21,414 nucleotides of DNA, taken from contig JAOZNY010000007.1 of NCBI GenBank assembly GCA_029933565.1, forward strand, positions 1 through 21,414, in the 5' to 3' direction. Positions 6,924 through 16,142 of this stretch are shown here, piece after piece. Numbering within the stretch: the stretch's first letter is position 1; every line of letters begins with the position of its first letter. The notes beneath the pieces were generated by a model that made no database searches, was not told the DNA's origin, and worked only from the letters and a program-made list of their open reading frames with translations. The position numbers were made by a program, and so were the translations under genes. The stretch is from Bacteroidales bacterium. Its GTDB lineage: Bacteria > Bacteroidota > Bacteroidia > Bacteroidales > F082.

Positions 6924-9900
6924 TTATTGAATTATTATTTTCTTAATAATAATTTCATTGGAAGATTTATCTAGTAATCTAACAATATATAAGCCCTTCT
7001 GCATACCTAAAACATTTACTCTTTCAGAACCATTTATGGTTTTGGAATATACTTCCTTACCAGCGATATCTGTAATATAAATATCTACAATAGCATCCTC
7101 TTTTAATTCAATTGTAAAGTTTCCATTACTTGGATTAGGATAAATAACAACAGAGTTTGTTGAAATTTCCATAATATCAGTTACTACAACTGTTACAACA
7201 TTTGAAGGATCAGATTCGCCTCCATCGTAAACAGCAGTTACAAAATAATCGTGCGTAGCAATTGAAGGCTCAGGATCATTGTATTCAGTTACTTCAACAA
7301 TATTGGCATTAATCTGAACATCATCCCTATAAACATTATAACCTAAAAGTTCAACATTTAAATTACGTGAATTGTATGAAGTTTCAACCGGATTAATAAC
7401 TGGTTTTGCATTATAACTAATGCTTTTTGTTGCTTTACCAACAACTGAAGTTCCAGAATTATAGGTAATTGTTGACTTAGATGCTCCGATATAAAAATCA
7501 TCAACAAGCAGGATAAAGGCATCGTTTGAAATACATTGAATTGCAACATAAACACTTTGTCCGGCATAAGCACCAAGATCAAAATTAAATTCTGTCCACT
7601 CTTCAACAGGCGCTTCAACATAATCTCCTTCTGAGATAATCGTAAAATCAGCAGGATCCATTCCTGTAGTAGAAACTCCAACTCTAAATCTCTCAAGACC
7701 ATACTGATCGGTATATGATTTTGCCCAGAAAGAAAGACTGGAACCACCGGCAACATTTACCATTGGAGTAATCAACCAATCATTATTTGGAGGTGCGGTT
7801 GCTGCAAAACAAACTGCAAGTTTATCACCTGAATGAGGAACAAGATCATCGACAGGAGGAGTAGTTTGCGAAGGATTAAATATCATAAATGCTTGCTCAG
7901 CACCAGCATTTGGCCATTCAACATTTTCCATGCCATAGGTAGTACTTCCATCTACATCCAGATTTGTCCAAGGCATAAAATCAATTACAAAATCATCATA
8001 GGCCTCAAAATCATCTTCAAAGCCATTGCTTGCAGGAGCATTCCATGTAAGTTGAACATCGTCATACGGACCAACAACGGCCTGTAGGTTTGTTGGAGGA
8101 GTGAATTCGACTACTTCAATATACTCTTCAATTATAACCTCATCGGTATTAACACCATCAGAAACAAATAAGGTAACATCCCATAATCCTACTTCATTAT
8201 AAATAATTTCAGGAGGTGTCTGTCCACTCCATGTATCAGGAGTACCACCTTCAAATGTCCACGTCCATTCAGTAGCATCACCAACAGTTAAATCAGTAAA
8301 CATAACACCATTTCCAACGGATAAAAATGTTATATCAGCCTCAAATGAAGCAAATAATGAAACCTGACATCCAAATCCAGGAGTAGCCCAAATTGAATCG
8401 CCTACAGAGTTTACTGCTACAAAGTTCACTGAATGTGTCCAGTTTTCGGCAACATTATTATCTGCATCAGGGTTACACAATGTTAATGAAGGACCTTGTC
8501 CATCTGCCAAAGTATCCCAAGGAAGTGCATCATCATACTCAACAAAATCAATAACATTATCGTACATATCCTTCATCTCAATAGCTTCGCCGCCATTACT
8601 AAGAGCACCAGCTGTCCATTGGAACGCCTCAACATTAAAAGTTTCCATCATCACCAATGAATCTATTGCTAATAAAAGGAATGTATCAGGAAGTATTTCA
8701 ACACTCGGGAATACATATTCAATACCCTGAGAGAAATAAATACCTTCAAGATTAACAAGTTCTTCTCCATTATTGTAGATTTCAAGAAATTCTAACGAAT
8801 CATTTCCCGATTCAGGTGGATTATACATTATTTCTGTTAACACTAATAAAGGAATATCATAATGTTCCATTATTGAGAAGAAGTCGTCACTTTCATCAAA
8901 TGGCTCATCTTCTTCCAAACCGGAAATTAAAATTTTGTAATCGTTGGCAACTTCCAAACTTTCAAAAACATACCATGAATAAGTTTCGTCGGAAGCAGGA
9001 ATACCAGATACCAATAATTCAGGATTCTGTCCTTCTCTGATAAGTTCAATTTTTATGTCACCATCCCAACCAGTTAAAGTCCAAGTGATGTCAAAGTAAG
9101 AATCAAGTTCAATAATTTCTCCTCCATTTGGTGCAGTTACAACTATGGGGAAATTATATGCGGCAGGTGAACCACCATCATGGCTACTTGCAGCCCAACT
9201 TTCGCCAAGACTATTATCCAAATCAGGTGTAATTAATGATAAACTTGGACCATCACCATCAGGTTGACTTGGCCAATCGCCTCCATCATCATATTCTACA
9301 AAATCAATTAACATTCCATCAGAGTTGTAAACTCTTACAACATCACCACCATTATTCAGAGCAAAATTACCTGTTCCATCGAAATCAGGTGTAAATGGGA
9401 AGAAACCATCAGTGGCTATCATAATTGTAAAATACCCATTGGCAGGAATTGAATATCCGGCAGTAATTTCAATAGGTGTGTGATTAGCATTATCGTCAAG
9501 AATTTTCCAGCCTTCAAGGTCGATGGCAGCATCGGTATCGTTATAAAGTTCAACCCATTCTTCATCTGTACCCGGTGAATTATACATAATTTCATTTACA
9601 ATTACATAAGGTGAAGCAGGTACAGTCCAACTTAAAGTTTGTGGTGTTCCATCAGTAACACTAAACTGCCAGTTTCCGGCAACCCAATTATGTTCTGCAT
9701 CATTAACACCCCATTCCCAGGTATTTGAGCCTCCATCAGAGGTTAAGTCAAACTGACAAGTCCAAATATGGTCATCGGCAGTTTCGTCACCATTTGTACC
9801 ATCATCAAAAAATGCAGAATGCTCAGCACCATCTCCCCACGAAGGATCGTAGTTACCAAATTCATCCCAACTTCCTTTTAAATAAAAACCATTGTAGTTC

Positions 9901-11915
9901 ATTCCTTCAGAGTCATCAACAACAAATGTAATTGTAGCAGATGGCGGTGGAGGACCTGAAATAGTTGTTGTATTATTAGGGAAATCGAAGGTAAAAACTG
10001 TTGCATTAACCCCATCAGTAGTAAATGGAACATTACCACCTGTGTTTTGATCCCAGTTTTGGTTTAGTGTAACCTTACCTTCATAACTTCCTTCAGGGAT
10101 AACTAGTTCAAGGGTAAAAATATCATCTCCATCATCATCACTCATTTCACCAATTAGTTCAGTTGGATCCCAGTTTACGCCTCCCAAAACTTCAAGAAAG
10201 TTTCCGGCTACAACAGGCAACATATGTGTTACAAGATCAGCGTCTACATTTGTTTTCCATGTAACATCTTCAGTTGCAGTTAAAGCCACAACCTGGTCGG
10301 TTCCAGGATAATTTGGATCAGTCCAATCATCACCTTCAATTACTTTGTATAGATGATCACCAGCATCCAATGTCTGAGTTAACTCATACAGCCCATTAAC
10401 ATTAAGTGTCATTACATAGTCAGGGTCTGTAGTATTCCAACCCTGCATTGAACCCACAATACGAGCAGCGGTAGAAAGTGCGGAAAAATCTGCAATATCT
10501 CTACTGGTAATAAATTCCCCATCGGTTCGGGAATTAGGAAGAATAACAATATTTTGTGATTCAGTTGGAATTACAGTACCAATGTAATCAACACTATAAA
10601 AAGTTGTACGGAAATTATAAGTGACATTTCCTGCATCTGTAATAACATATTCTGTTCCATTGGCAAAAGTAGCCCCTGCATCAGCAAAAACAACGTCTTC
10701 AACCATCACAAGTTCGGCCTCATAATCCTCAAAATTATTGGTAAGTTGAGTTAAGGTAACTACTTCGGGAGTAATTGTATTTGCAGTTGATGAAGGTGCT
10801 CCTGGATCCCCATTCGGGACAAATTGTAACATTCCACCATATTCTGATAAAACCCCAACTATATTTGTTATTCCATCATAAATATCATAGGTTGTTGTTA
10901 TTGCACCTGGTGAATCGTCAATTAAAATTCCAGCTGTTGCATCCTGAATATATTTTTGATATCTAAATGATTGTTGGAATGTAAGGATTGCTTCTCCTGT
11001 CAATTTATAATAATCACCACTACCAACTGTTTGAGCACGTAAATCGGCAATAGTACTTACATCAATAACTGAAGGAAAATTATAATTATTTGTTGCAATG
11101 TTACTTTCAGTCATACCTGATTTATAGGCTCTTGCTTTTACTGTAGTAGTTGTACTAACAGAAAAACTTGTTGAAAATACTGTAGAAGTTTCATCAGGAT
11201 CAGTACCATCCAAAGTATAGTAAATTATTGCATCAGTGGTTGCACAAGTCATGCTTACAGTTATGGGTGCAAAATAATCTCCCGATGCAGGTGTAATAGA
11301 CGGAGTTGCCACTGTAGTAGAGGCTCCGGCTGTATATGTTTCTGTTGGGAAAGGTATTGCTGCGGTAGCATTTGTTGTTTCGCCATCAAGCGCATTTGGA
11401 CCACTATAGGTAAAGTTTGCTAACACAAAGGTAGTTCCATCCGGTCCGGTGCCACTTACTCTGTAAGCCCAGCCATCCATATATTCCCATGGTTGGCCGG
11501 TTCCATCCACATTTATATCTCCATAAACATCGATTACATTACCATCCATAAACAACTCAACGGCATCATCGCCATTAATTGCCATAGCACCAGAAGTGTA
11601 ATCAGTATCGAAGCCAAACCAACTAAGAAACTGAACATCCTCGGATGAAACATAAATAAAATCGCCGGCTAAATAACTGTCAGCAGGAAAAGTAAATTCT
11701 TCTCCATCAGATCCACCTCCATTATTAGCTGAGCCTAAACCGTAATTGCTAATGTCGACAATATCGTTAATAACATATAATTCAACTCCTTTTGGAGTTC
11801 CGCCACTTAAAGGGCCATCATACACACCGGTAATTACCATATCCTGACCGGTTAGTGATACTCCTATAAATAAGAGAAGCATAGTTAATAATTTAGTAAA
11901 TTTTTTCATAAACAT
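6924..11915 (-). CDS. Giant multidomain T9SS-sorted surface protein (lamin-tail, CHB_HEX_C, PKD, FN3, anchor-J)
   Basis: This 1663-residue protein is predicted to be secreted by the type IX system. Approximate order: signal peptide 1-23 (an ATG at 11909 may be the true start); lamin-tail-like domain 26-190; chitobiase C-terminal-like domain 203-278 (YYTLDGTDPD); DUF5689-like OB-fold region 283-475; two pullulanase X25/starch-binding-like beta-sandwiches about 483-655; another carbohydrate-module-like region 660-765; lamin-tail domains at 770-920 (IVNEIMYNSPGTDEEWVELY) and 1023-1180 (LTEIMYNPPES), with a Ser/Gly-anchor type module between; PKD about 1186-1270; FN3 starting at 1272, interrupted by a cleaved-adhesin/anchor-J domain (1299-1477) and completed at about 1520-1580; type A sorting domain 1585-1663 (YPNPSNGNF, KKIIIQ). 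No catalytic domain is visible. Low Lys/Arg and high Asp/Asn fit a calcium-stabilised surface protein. Binding of polysaccharide is inferred. Confidence 0.85.
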   Translation of the reverse strand: MFMKKFTKLLTMLLLFIGVSLTGQDMVITGVYDGPLSGGTPKGVELYVINDIVDISNYGLGSANNGGGSDGEEFTFPADSYLAGDFIYVSSEDVQFLSWFGFDTDYTSGAMAINGDDAVELFMDGNVIDVYGDINVDGTGQPWEYMDGWAYRVSGTGPDGTTFVLANFTYSGPNALDGETTNATAAIPFPTETYTAGASTTVATPSITPASGDYFAPITVSMTCATTDAIIYYTLDGTDPDETSTVFSTSFSVSTTTTVKARAYKSGMTESNIATNNYNFPSVIDVSTIADLRAQTVGSGDYYKLTGEAILTFQQSFRYQKYIQDATAGILIDDSPGAITTTYDIYDGITNIVGVLSEYGGMLQFVPNGDPGAPSSTANTITPEVVTLTQLTNNFEDYEAELVMVEDVVFADAGATFANGTEYVITDAGNVTYNFRTTFYSVDYIGTVIPTESQNIVILPNSRTDGEFITSRDIADFSALSTAARIVGSMQGWNTTDPDYVMTLNVNGLYELTQTLDAGDHLYKVIEGDDWTDPNYPGTDQVVALTATEDVTWKTNVDADLVTHMLPVVAGNFLEVLGGVNWDPTELIGEMSDDDGDDIFTLELVIPEGSYEGKVTLNQNWDQNTGGNVPFTTDGVNATVFTFDFPNNTTTISGPPPPSATITFVVDDSEGMNYNGFYLKGSWDEFGNYDPSWGDGAEHSAFFDDGTNGDETADDHIWTCQFDLTSDGGSNTWEWGVNDAEHNWVAGNWQFSVTDGTPQTLSWTVPASPYVIVNEIMYNSPGTDEEWVELYNDTDAAIDLEGWKILDDNANHTPIEITAGYSIPANGYFTIMIATDGFFPFTPDFDGTGNFALNNGGDVVRVYNSDGMLIDFVEYDDGGDWPSQPDGDGPSLSLITPDLDNSLGESWAASSHDGGSPAAYNFPIVVTAPNGGEIIELDSYFDITWTLTGWDGDIKIELIREGQNPELLVSGIPASDETYSWYVFESLEVANDYKILISGLEEDEPFDESDDFFSIMEHYDIPLLVLTEIMYNPPESGNDSLEFLEIYNNGEELVNLEGIYFSQGIEYVFPSVEILPDTFLLLAIDSLVMMETFNVEAFQWTAGALSNGGEAIEMKDMYDNVIDFVEYDDALPWDTLADGQGPSLTLCNPDADNNVAENWTHSVNFVAVNSVGDSIWATPGFGCQVSLFASFEADITFLSVGNGVMFTDLTVGDATEWTWTFEGGTPDTWSGQTPPEIIYNEVGLWDVTLFVSDGVNTDEVIIEEYIEVVEFTPPTNLQAVVGPYDDVQLTWNAPASNGFEDDFEAYDDFVIDFMPWTNLDVDGSTTYGMENVEWPNAGAEQAFMIFNPSQTTPPVDDLVPHSGDKLAVCFAATAPPNNDWLITPMVNVAGGSSLSFWAKSYTDQYGLERFRVGVSTTGMDPADFTIISEGDYVEAPVEEWTEFNFDLGAYAGQSVYVAIQCISNDAFILLVDDFYIGASKSTITYNSGTSVVGKATKSISYNAKPVINPVETSYNSRNLNVELLGYNVYRDDVQINANIVEVTEYNDPEPSIATHDYFVTAVYDGGESDPSNVVTVVVTDIMEISTNSVVIYPNPSNGNFTIELKEDAIVDIYITDIAGKEVYSKTINGSERVNVLGMQKGLYIVRLLDKSSNEIIIKKIIIQ

Positions 11916-12044
11916 TTTATTTTAAATTAGTAATTATCTGATTTATCAAATCAAAAAAATGATGCCTGAAATAATGAATTATCAATAAAACCTACATCTA
12001 CCCACATAAAAAGAGGGTCAACGAAGGTAGAAACATTTTTAATA

Positions 12045-12085
12045 GACAAAAAAAAAGTTGCCGGTTTTCACCGACAACTTTTCAA
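12045..12085 (-). terminator. Rho-independent terminator of dnaK
   Basis: The stem AAAAGTTGCCGGT (12053-12065) pairs with ACCGACAACTTTT (12070-12082) with one mismatch and a TTTC loop. On the minus strand it is followed by an uninterrupted run of about ten U. It starts about 20 bases after the dnaK stop codon. Confidence 0.88.
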
Positions 12086-12103
12086 CAAATTGTTATTTAT
12101 TTT

Positions 12104-14017
12104 TTACTTCTCGTCAACCTCTTCAAAGTCGACGTCTGTAACTTCATCATCTCCGCCTTGTGCACCACCATTTCCAGCTTCGGGTCCGGCGTTTGGAGGA
12201 GTCTGTCCATCAGCTCCGGCATCTTTGTACATGTCTTCGCTAGCTTTTTGCCATGAAGCATTTAATTTTTCCATGGCTGCATCAATGGCAGCAATGTCCT
12301 CACTTTTATGTGCAGTTTTTAATTCCTCAAGTCCAACTTCAATTTCCGACTTTTTTTCCTCTGGAATTTTATCACCAAATTCTTTAAGTTGTTTCTCTGT
12401 TTGAAAAACAAGAGCATCAGCACTATTTAGTTTATCAATTCTTTCTTTGGCTTCTTTATCAGCATCTGCATTAGCTTCAGCATCGGCTTTCATTTTTTGA
12501 ATTTCTTCATCTGAAAGTCCTGAAGAAGCCTCAATCCTAATACTTTGCGATTTACCTGTAGCTTTATCCTTAGCAGTAACATGTAAGATACCATTTGAGT
12601 CGATATCGAAAGTTACTTCAATTTGTGGAACTCCACGTGGTGAAGGAGGAATGCTATCGAGGTGAAAACGTCCAATATCTTTGTTTTGATTGGCCATTGG
12701 TCGCTCTCCCTGAAGAACATGAATTTCAACTGAAGGCTGATTGTCGGCAGCAGTTGAAAATGTTTCCGACTTCTTAGTAGGTATAGTTGTATTGGCATCA
12801 ATTAGTTTAGTCATTACTCCACCAAGAGTTTCAATACCAAGTGAAAGAGGAGTTACATCAAGAAGAAGAACATCTTTTACCTCACCTGTAAGAACACCAC
12901 CCTGAATTGCAGCACCAATTGCTACTACCTCATCGGCATTAACACCTTTTGAAGGCTCTTTTCCAAAGAAATTTTTCACAATATCCTGAATTGCAGGAAT
13001 ACGTGTTGAGCCACCTACCAAAATAATATCGTCAACATCGGATGGTGACATACCTGCATCTTTTAATGCTGCTTTACATGGTGCAATTGTAGCCTGAATT
13101 AAACTGTCAGTCAATTGCTCAAATTTAGCTCTAGTAAGTTTGCGTACAAGATGTTTTGGAACTCCATCAACCGGCATAATGTATGGTAAGTTGATTTCTG
13201 TTTCAGTTGAACTTGAAAGTTCAATTTTTGCTTTTTCAGCAGCTTCTTTCAAACGCTGAAGTGCCATTGGATCCTTTTTAAGTTCAAGACCTTCATCAGT
13301 TTTAAACTCATCAGCTAACCAATTGATGATAACTTCATCAAAATCATCACCACCAAGGTGAGTATTTCCATTTGTTGATTTTACCTCAAAAACGCCATCG
13401 CCAAGTTCAAGTACTGAGATATCAAAAGTACCACCGCCAAGGTCAAAAACTGCAACCGTACGATCTTCCATTTTTTTATCAAGTCCGTAGGCTAGTGCAG
13501 CGGCAGTTGGCTCGTTAATTATTCTTTTCACTGTTAAACCAGAAATTTCACCAGCCTCTTTAGTTGCTTGACGTTGTGCATCGTTAAAGTATGCAGGAAC
13601 AGTAATAACTGCTTCTGTAACAGTTTGACCAAGGTAATCCTCTGCGGTTTTTTTCATTTTCTGAAGAACCATTGCAGAAATTTCCTGTGGCGTGTACAAT
13701 CTGTCCTCAATTTTTACACGAGGTGTATTGTTATCACCTTTTACAACATTATAAGGTACACGGTTAATTTCTTTGGTTACTTCACCAAATGAGTTACCCA
13801 TGAAACGCTTAATAGAGTATACAGTATTAACTGGATTTGTTATAGCTTGTCGCTTTGCTGGATCGCCAACTTTTCTCTCTCCATTGTCAGTAAAACCAAC
13901 TATTGATGGAGTAGTACGACGACCTTCACTGTTAGGAATAACTACTGGCTCGTTACCTTCCATTACGGCAACACAGGAGTTTGTAGTACCTAAGTCGATT
14001 CCGATTATTTTTCCCAT
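12104..14017 (-). CDS. dnaK: Chaperone protein DnaK (Hsp70)
   Basis: This 637-residue Hsp70 chaperone binds exposed hydrophobic peptides and cycles through ATP hydrolysis with DnaJ and GrpE in the cytosol. The nucleotide-binding domain spans 1 to about 380: phosphate 1 motif IGIDLGTTNSCVAV (5-18), AVITVPAYFNDAQRQATKEA (136-155), phosphate 2 FDLGGGTFDIS (191-201) and adenosine motif ILVGGSTRIP (332-341). The conserved linker DVLLLDVTP is at 382-390, the substrate-binding beta domain runs to about 500, and the helical lid ends in a Gly/Ala-rich tail and DVDFEEVDEK, close to the usual EEVK end. Length is normal. Neither grpE nor dnaJ is adjacent, and the gene has its own terminator. The upstream 270 bp contain no CIRCE element; a partial -7 box, TAAATTTTG, lies at 14068-14060. 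Confidence 0.97.
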   Translation of the reverse strand: MGKIIGIDLGTTNSCVAVMEGNEPVVIPNSEGRRTTPSIVGFTDNGERKVGDPAKRQAITNPVNTVYSIKRFMGNSFGEVTKEINRVPYNVVKGDNNTPRVKIEDRLYTPQEISAMVLQKMKKTAEDYLGQTVTEAVITVPAYFNDAQRQATKEAGEISGLTVKRIINEPTAAALAYGLDKKMEDRTVAVFDLGGGTFDISVLELGDGVFEVKSTNGNTHLGGDDFDEVIINWLADEFKTDEGLELKKDPMALQRLKEAAEKAKIELSSSTETEINLPYIMPVDGVPKHLVRKLTRAKFEQLTDSLIQATIAPCKAALKDAGMSPSDVDDIILVGGSTRIPAIQDIVKNFFGKEPSKGVNADEVVAIGAAIQGGVLTGEVKDVLLLDVTPLSLGIETLGGVMTKLIDANTTIPTKKSETFSTAADNQPSVEIHVLQGERPMANQNKDIGRFHLDSIPPSPRGVPQIEVTFDIDSNGILHVTAKDKATGKSQSIRIEASSGLSDEEIQKMKADAEANADADKEAKERIDKLNSADALVFQTEKQLKEFGDKIPEEKKSEIEVGLEELKTAHKSEDIAAIDAAMEKLNASWQKASEDMYKDAGADGQTPPNAGPEAGNGGAQGGDDEVTDVDFEEVDEK

Positions 14018-14287
14018 TTTATCTTAATTTTAATTATTTATAATTCTTTTATTTATTGTCAAAATTTATTGTGACTTGCTCAGGGTGTTTCAAGTTTTAT
14101 GCCATGGGAAATAAAATGACAACATGTCAGGATGTGTTATTGAAGTATTAAGTGGATAGGCTTTAGTTTACAATCTATAGCAGAAAAATCAGACTAAAAG
14201 GGTAAGATTAAACAAAATACTTTGGAAAGACAAACATTATGAGTCTATTTACAAAACAGACCGGGTATTCTATTGGCTAAATCCTAA
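14018..14287. other. Intergenic region upstream of dnaK
   Basis: This 270-bp region, the longest gene-free stretch, holds no ORF of note. It shows a near-match -7 element TAAATTTTG (14068-14060, minus; one extra base in the spacer) with TTG about 22 nt upstream, and a short palindrome TGACA-ACA-TGTCA at 14117-14129 about 100 bp before the dnaK ATG. No strong terminator for the lipoprotein gene was found in it. Confidence 0.4.
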
Positions 14288-15262
14288 TTATGGTTTGGCC
14301 TTAAAACCCAATTCGGGATATTGAGTAATTAACTTAAGTTCAGACTGAACTGATAGATCTACTGCTTTGGTAATTGTTTTTCGTGAAGCAAACAGTCCAA
14401 AACCACCATTAATATTTGTAAATACCGGCACTTCTGAAAGAAGATTATCGGTACCATCATTAACTTCTAAATATGTATCAAATTCCTGTGAGGCACAGGC
14501 AATAATTACATCGACAGGACCTGTCCAGCGTTTTACATTTAGTATTGGTTCAAGTTCATTTTCAAGTGTTGAATAAAAAACATCGCCTGAATAACCAATG
14601 TACATTTCTTCACCACCATCCTGATTTATAGACTTACGCATTCCTAATTGCCAACTTATAAATTTATGCAAGGTATCGGTTTCGCCGGGAAGTAATTCCG
14701 TATAATTAAACACCAAAGATATTTCATACCTTTTACCATTTTCAGCACTGGTCCATTCAATATCCTTATCGCTCATGAAATTTATATACCTATTAGGACT
14801 ACTTATAAAAAAATCCTCAACCACAGCAGTTGTAGAACTTAAATCACCATCTGGCTTGGCAATTGTTAAATTATATTCGTAGTCAGAATTCAGAGTCTCA
14901 GTACAGTAATACACCATCTGTTCAGGAAAGTAAAAAACACTATCACCTGCTTGCTTATTAGTAATCGTAATAGTATCGAACACAATAGTTTGTTTCTCCA
15001 CCCCATTCTGTATTCCTTTCATCCTAACATCAAGTTTGATATTATAATTACTCGAATCGGGGTTAGTAGCAATAACAAGCGCATTGCCAGGCCCCATAAA
15101 TGCCTTTGTAATTTTCAAAAAGGTTGTGTCGTCAGAAGAATCCATTAATCCATAAACTATTGAAATATCTTCATAATCTGCATAAATATCAACATCGGTG
15201 CTGCAGGAAGAAAACATTGCAAATAAAATTAAGAGACTGAAAAATGGTTTTAACAACTTCAT
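14288..15262 (-). CDS. Lipoprotein of unknown function, possibly DUF4249-like
   Basis: This 324-residue protein starts with a lipoprotein signal peptide: positive MKLLK, hydrophobic stretch and lipobox-like FSSC with Cys20. The residues after the cysteine are STDVD; acidic residues in this position resemble the Bacteroidota surface-export signal, so outer-leaflet display is possible. The body looks like an immunoglobulin-like beta domain followed by a second beta-rich domain ending NINGGFGLFASR. That layout and ending remind me of DUF4249-type lipoproteins, but the match is by memory and weak. A promoter box at 15295-15302 lies about 33 bases upstream. It is followed by dnaK after 270 bp, so it is probably transcribed alone. 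Confidence 0.8.
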   Translation of the reverse strand: MKLLKPFFSLLILFAMFSSCSTDVDIYADYEDISIVYGLMDSSDDTTFLKITKAFMGPGNALVIATNPDSSNYNIKLDVRMKGIQNGVEKQTIVFDTITITNKQAGDSVFYFPEQMVYYCTETLNSDYEYNLTIAKPDGDLSSTTAVVEDFFISSPNRYINFMSDKDIEWTSAENGKRYEISLVFNYTELLPGETDTLHKFISWQLGMRKSINQDGGEEMYIGYSGDVFYSTLENELEPILNVKRWTGPVDVIIACASQEFDTYLEVNDGTDNLLSEVPVFTNINGGFGLFASRKTITKAVDLSVQSELKLITQYPELGFKAKP

Positions 15263-15294
15263 TTTTTTATATTGTAGATTGAAATAATAACGGC

Positions 15295-15302
15295 CAAAAT
15301 TA
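15295..15302 (-). promoter_or_regulatory. Putative -7 box of the lipoprotein gene
   Basis: The minus strand reads TAATTTTG, a full TAnnTTTG match, about 32 bases before the ATG at 15262. No clear TTG element is present at the right spacing. Confidence 0.45.
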
Positions 15303-15383
15303 GGATTTATTTTGATTCGGAAATCATTGAAAAAATTACATTAATAATTTATATCTCAATTAATGAGAAGTGATTTGAAATTA

Positions 15384-16055
15384 CTAGCTGATACCCCTTA
15401 ATTTCATTGCTTTAACTATTAGTTCAACCATTTGATCCTGATTGAAATGGGCACAATTTAATGTTAAATCAAATGGTATTTCCTTAAACTCAACATTGCA
15501 AAACCTTTTAATTATGTTTACTTTCTTTTTGTCGTGTTCATCAATAAACTTTTTAATGTCAACATCTTCGAAACCTTTTCTCCTTTTTAGCGAATTTATT
15601 CTCCAATCAAGTGGTGCTGTTATTCTTATATGAAGTCCGCCCGACATTTTTGAAGTAATTCCCACGGCAGCACGACCAACAATTACAATATTCCCCTCCA
15701 TGGCAAAATGCCTAACAACTTCTGTAATTGTATTTTTAAGTTTTCTGTCGCTTTTGTAGTATCTGTTGGATAGTGCTGAAATTATTTCATTAGCATGCGA
15801 TAAACTGTCAGCATTAAATAAATGACTAATCTTAGAATTTTTCAAATTCAGTTTTTGTGCTGAATGCTCAAGTATTTCTTTGTTAATATATTTCCACTTT
15901 GCTTGGCCACTTAGTTTTTTCACAAGTTTTGCAGCAACTGAGTTTCCGTTACAACCTGTTTGCCGCGAAATGGTAACAAATCCTCCGCTCTTAACAGCTT
16001 TAATTTCACGCTTACTTAAGCGTTTTTCAAAATATTTTAATAAATCCTGAGGCAT
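15384..16055 (-). CDS. Cytidylate kinase-like family protein
   Basis: This 223-residue protein belongs to the cytidylate kinase-like P-loop family (Pfam Cytidylate_kin2 type), which is distinct from the housekeeping Cmk. After a short helix, VTISRQTGCNGNSVAAKLVKK (residues 27-47) forms the modified P-loop, where the usual GxxxxGK[ST] is replaced by a Gly/Asn/Ser loop typical of this family. VIVGRAAVGI (about 123-132) and LHIRITAPLDWRINSLKRRKG (140-161) are further family blocks. It is probably cytosolic; the real phosphate acceptor is not established for the family. It lies after the pepA terminator, with a near-consensus box TACCTTTA at 16086-16079, so it is probably a separate transcript. 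Confidence 0.78.
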   Translation of the reverse strand: MPQDLLKYFEKRLSKREIKAVKSGGFVTISRQTGCNGNSVAAKLVKKLSGQAKWKYINKEILEHSAQKLNLKNSKISHLFNADSLSHANEIISALSNRYYKSDRKLKNTITEVVRHFAMEGNIVIVGRAAVGITSKMSGGLHIRITAPLDWRINSLKRRKGFEDVDIKKFIDEHDKKKVNIIKRFCNVEFKEIPFDLTLNCAHFNQDQMVELIVKAMKLRGIS

Positions 16056-16087
16056 GACGTAAATTTTTTCGTTGTGCCTAAAGGTAC

Positions 16088-16122
16088 AAAAAAAACCACC
16101 TTAAATCAAGGTGGTTTTTTTA
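16088..16122 (-). terminator. Rho-independent terminator of the aminopeptidase gene
   Basis: The perfect 12-bp stem AAAAACCACCTT (16091-16102) and AAGGTGGTTTTT (16108-16119) has a 5-nt loop. A-tract and T-tract flanks give a U-run on the minus strand. It begins about 20 bases after the pepA stop. Confidence 0.88.
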
Positions 16123-16142
16123 ACTAACTGAATTTCTATGTT

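Noticed and set aside
7358..11000. Several 60-130 aa ORFs inside the 1663-aa T9SS gene on both strands
   Set aside because: They are frame shadows of a long, compositionally biased gene; none shows a recognisable domain or its own start signals.
14018..14100. CIRCE/HrcA operator before dnaK
   Set aside because: I looked for the TTAGCACTC / GAGTGCTAA inverted repeat and found no match.
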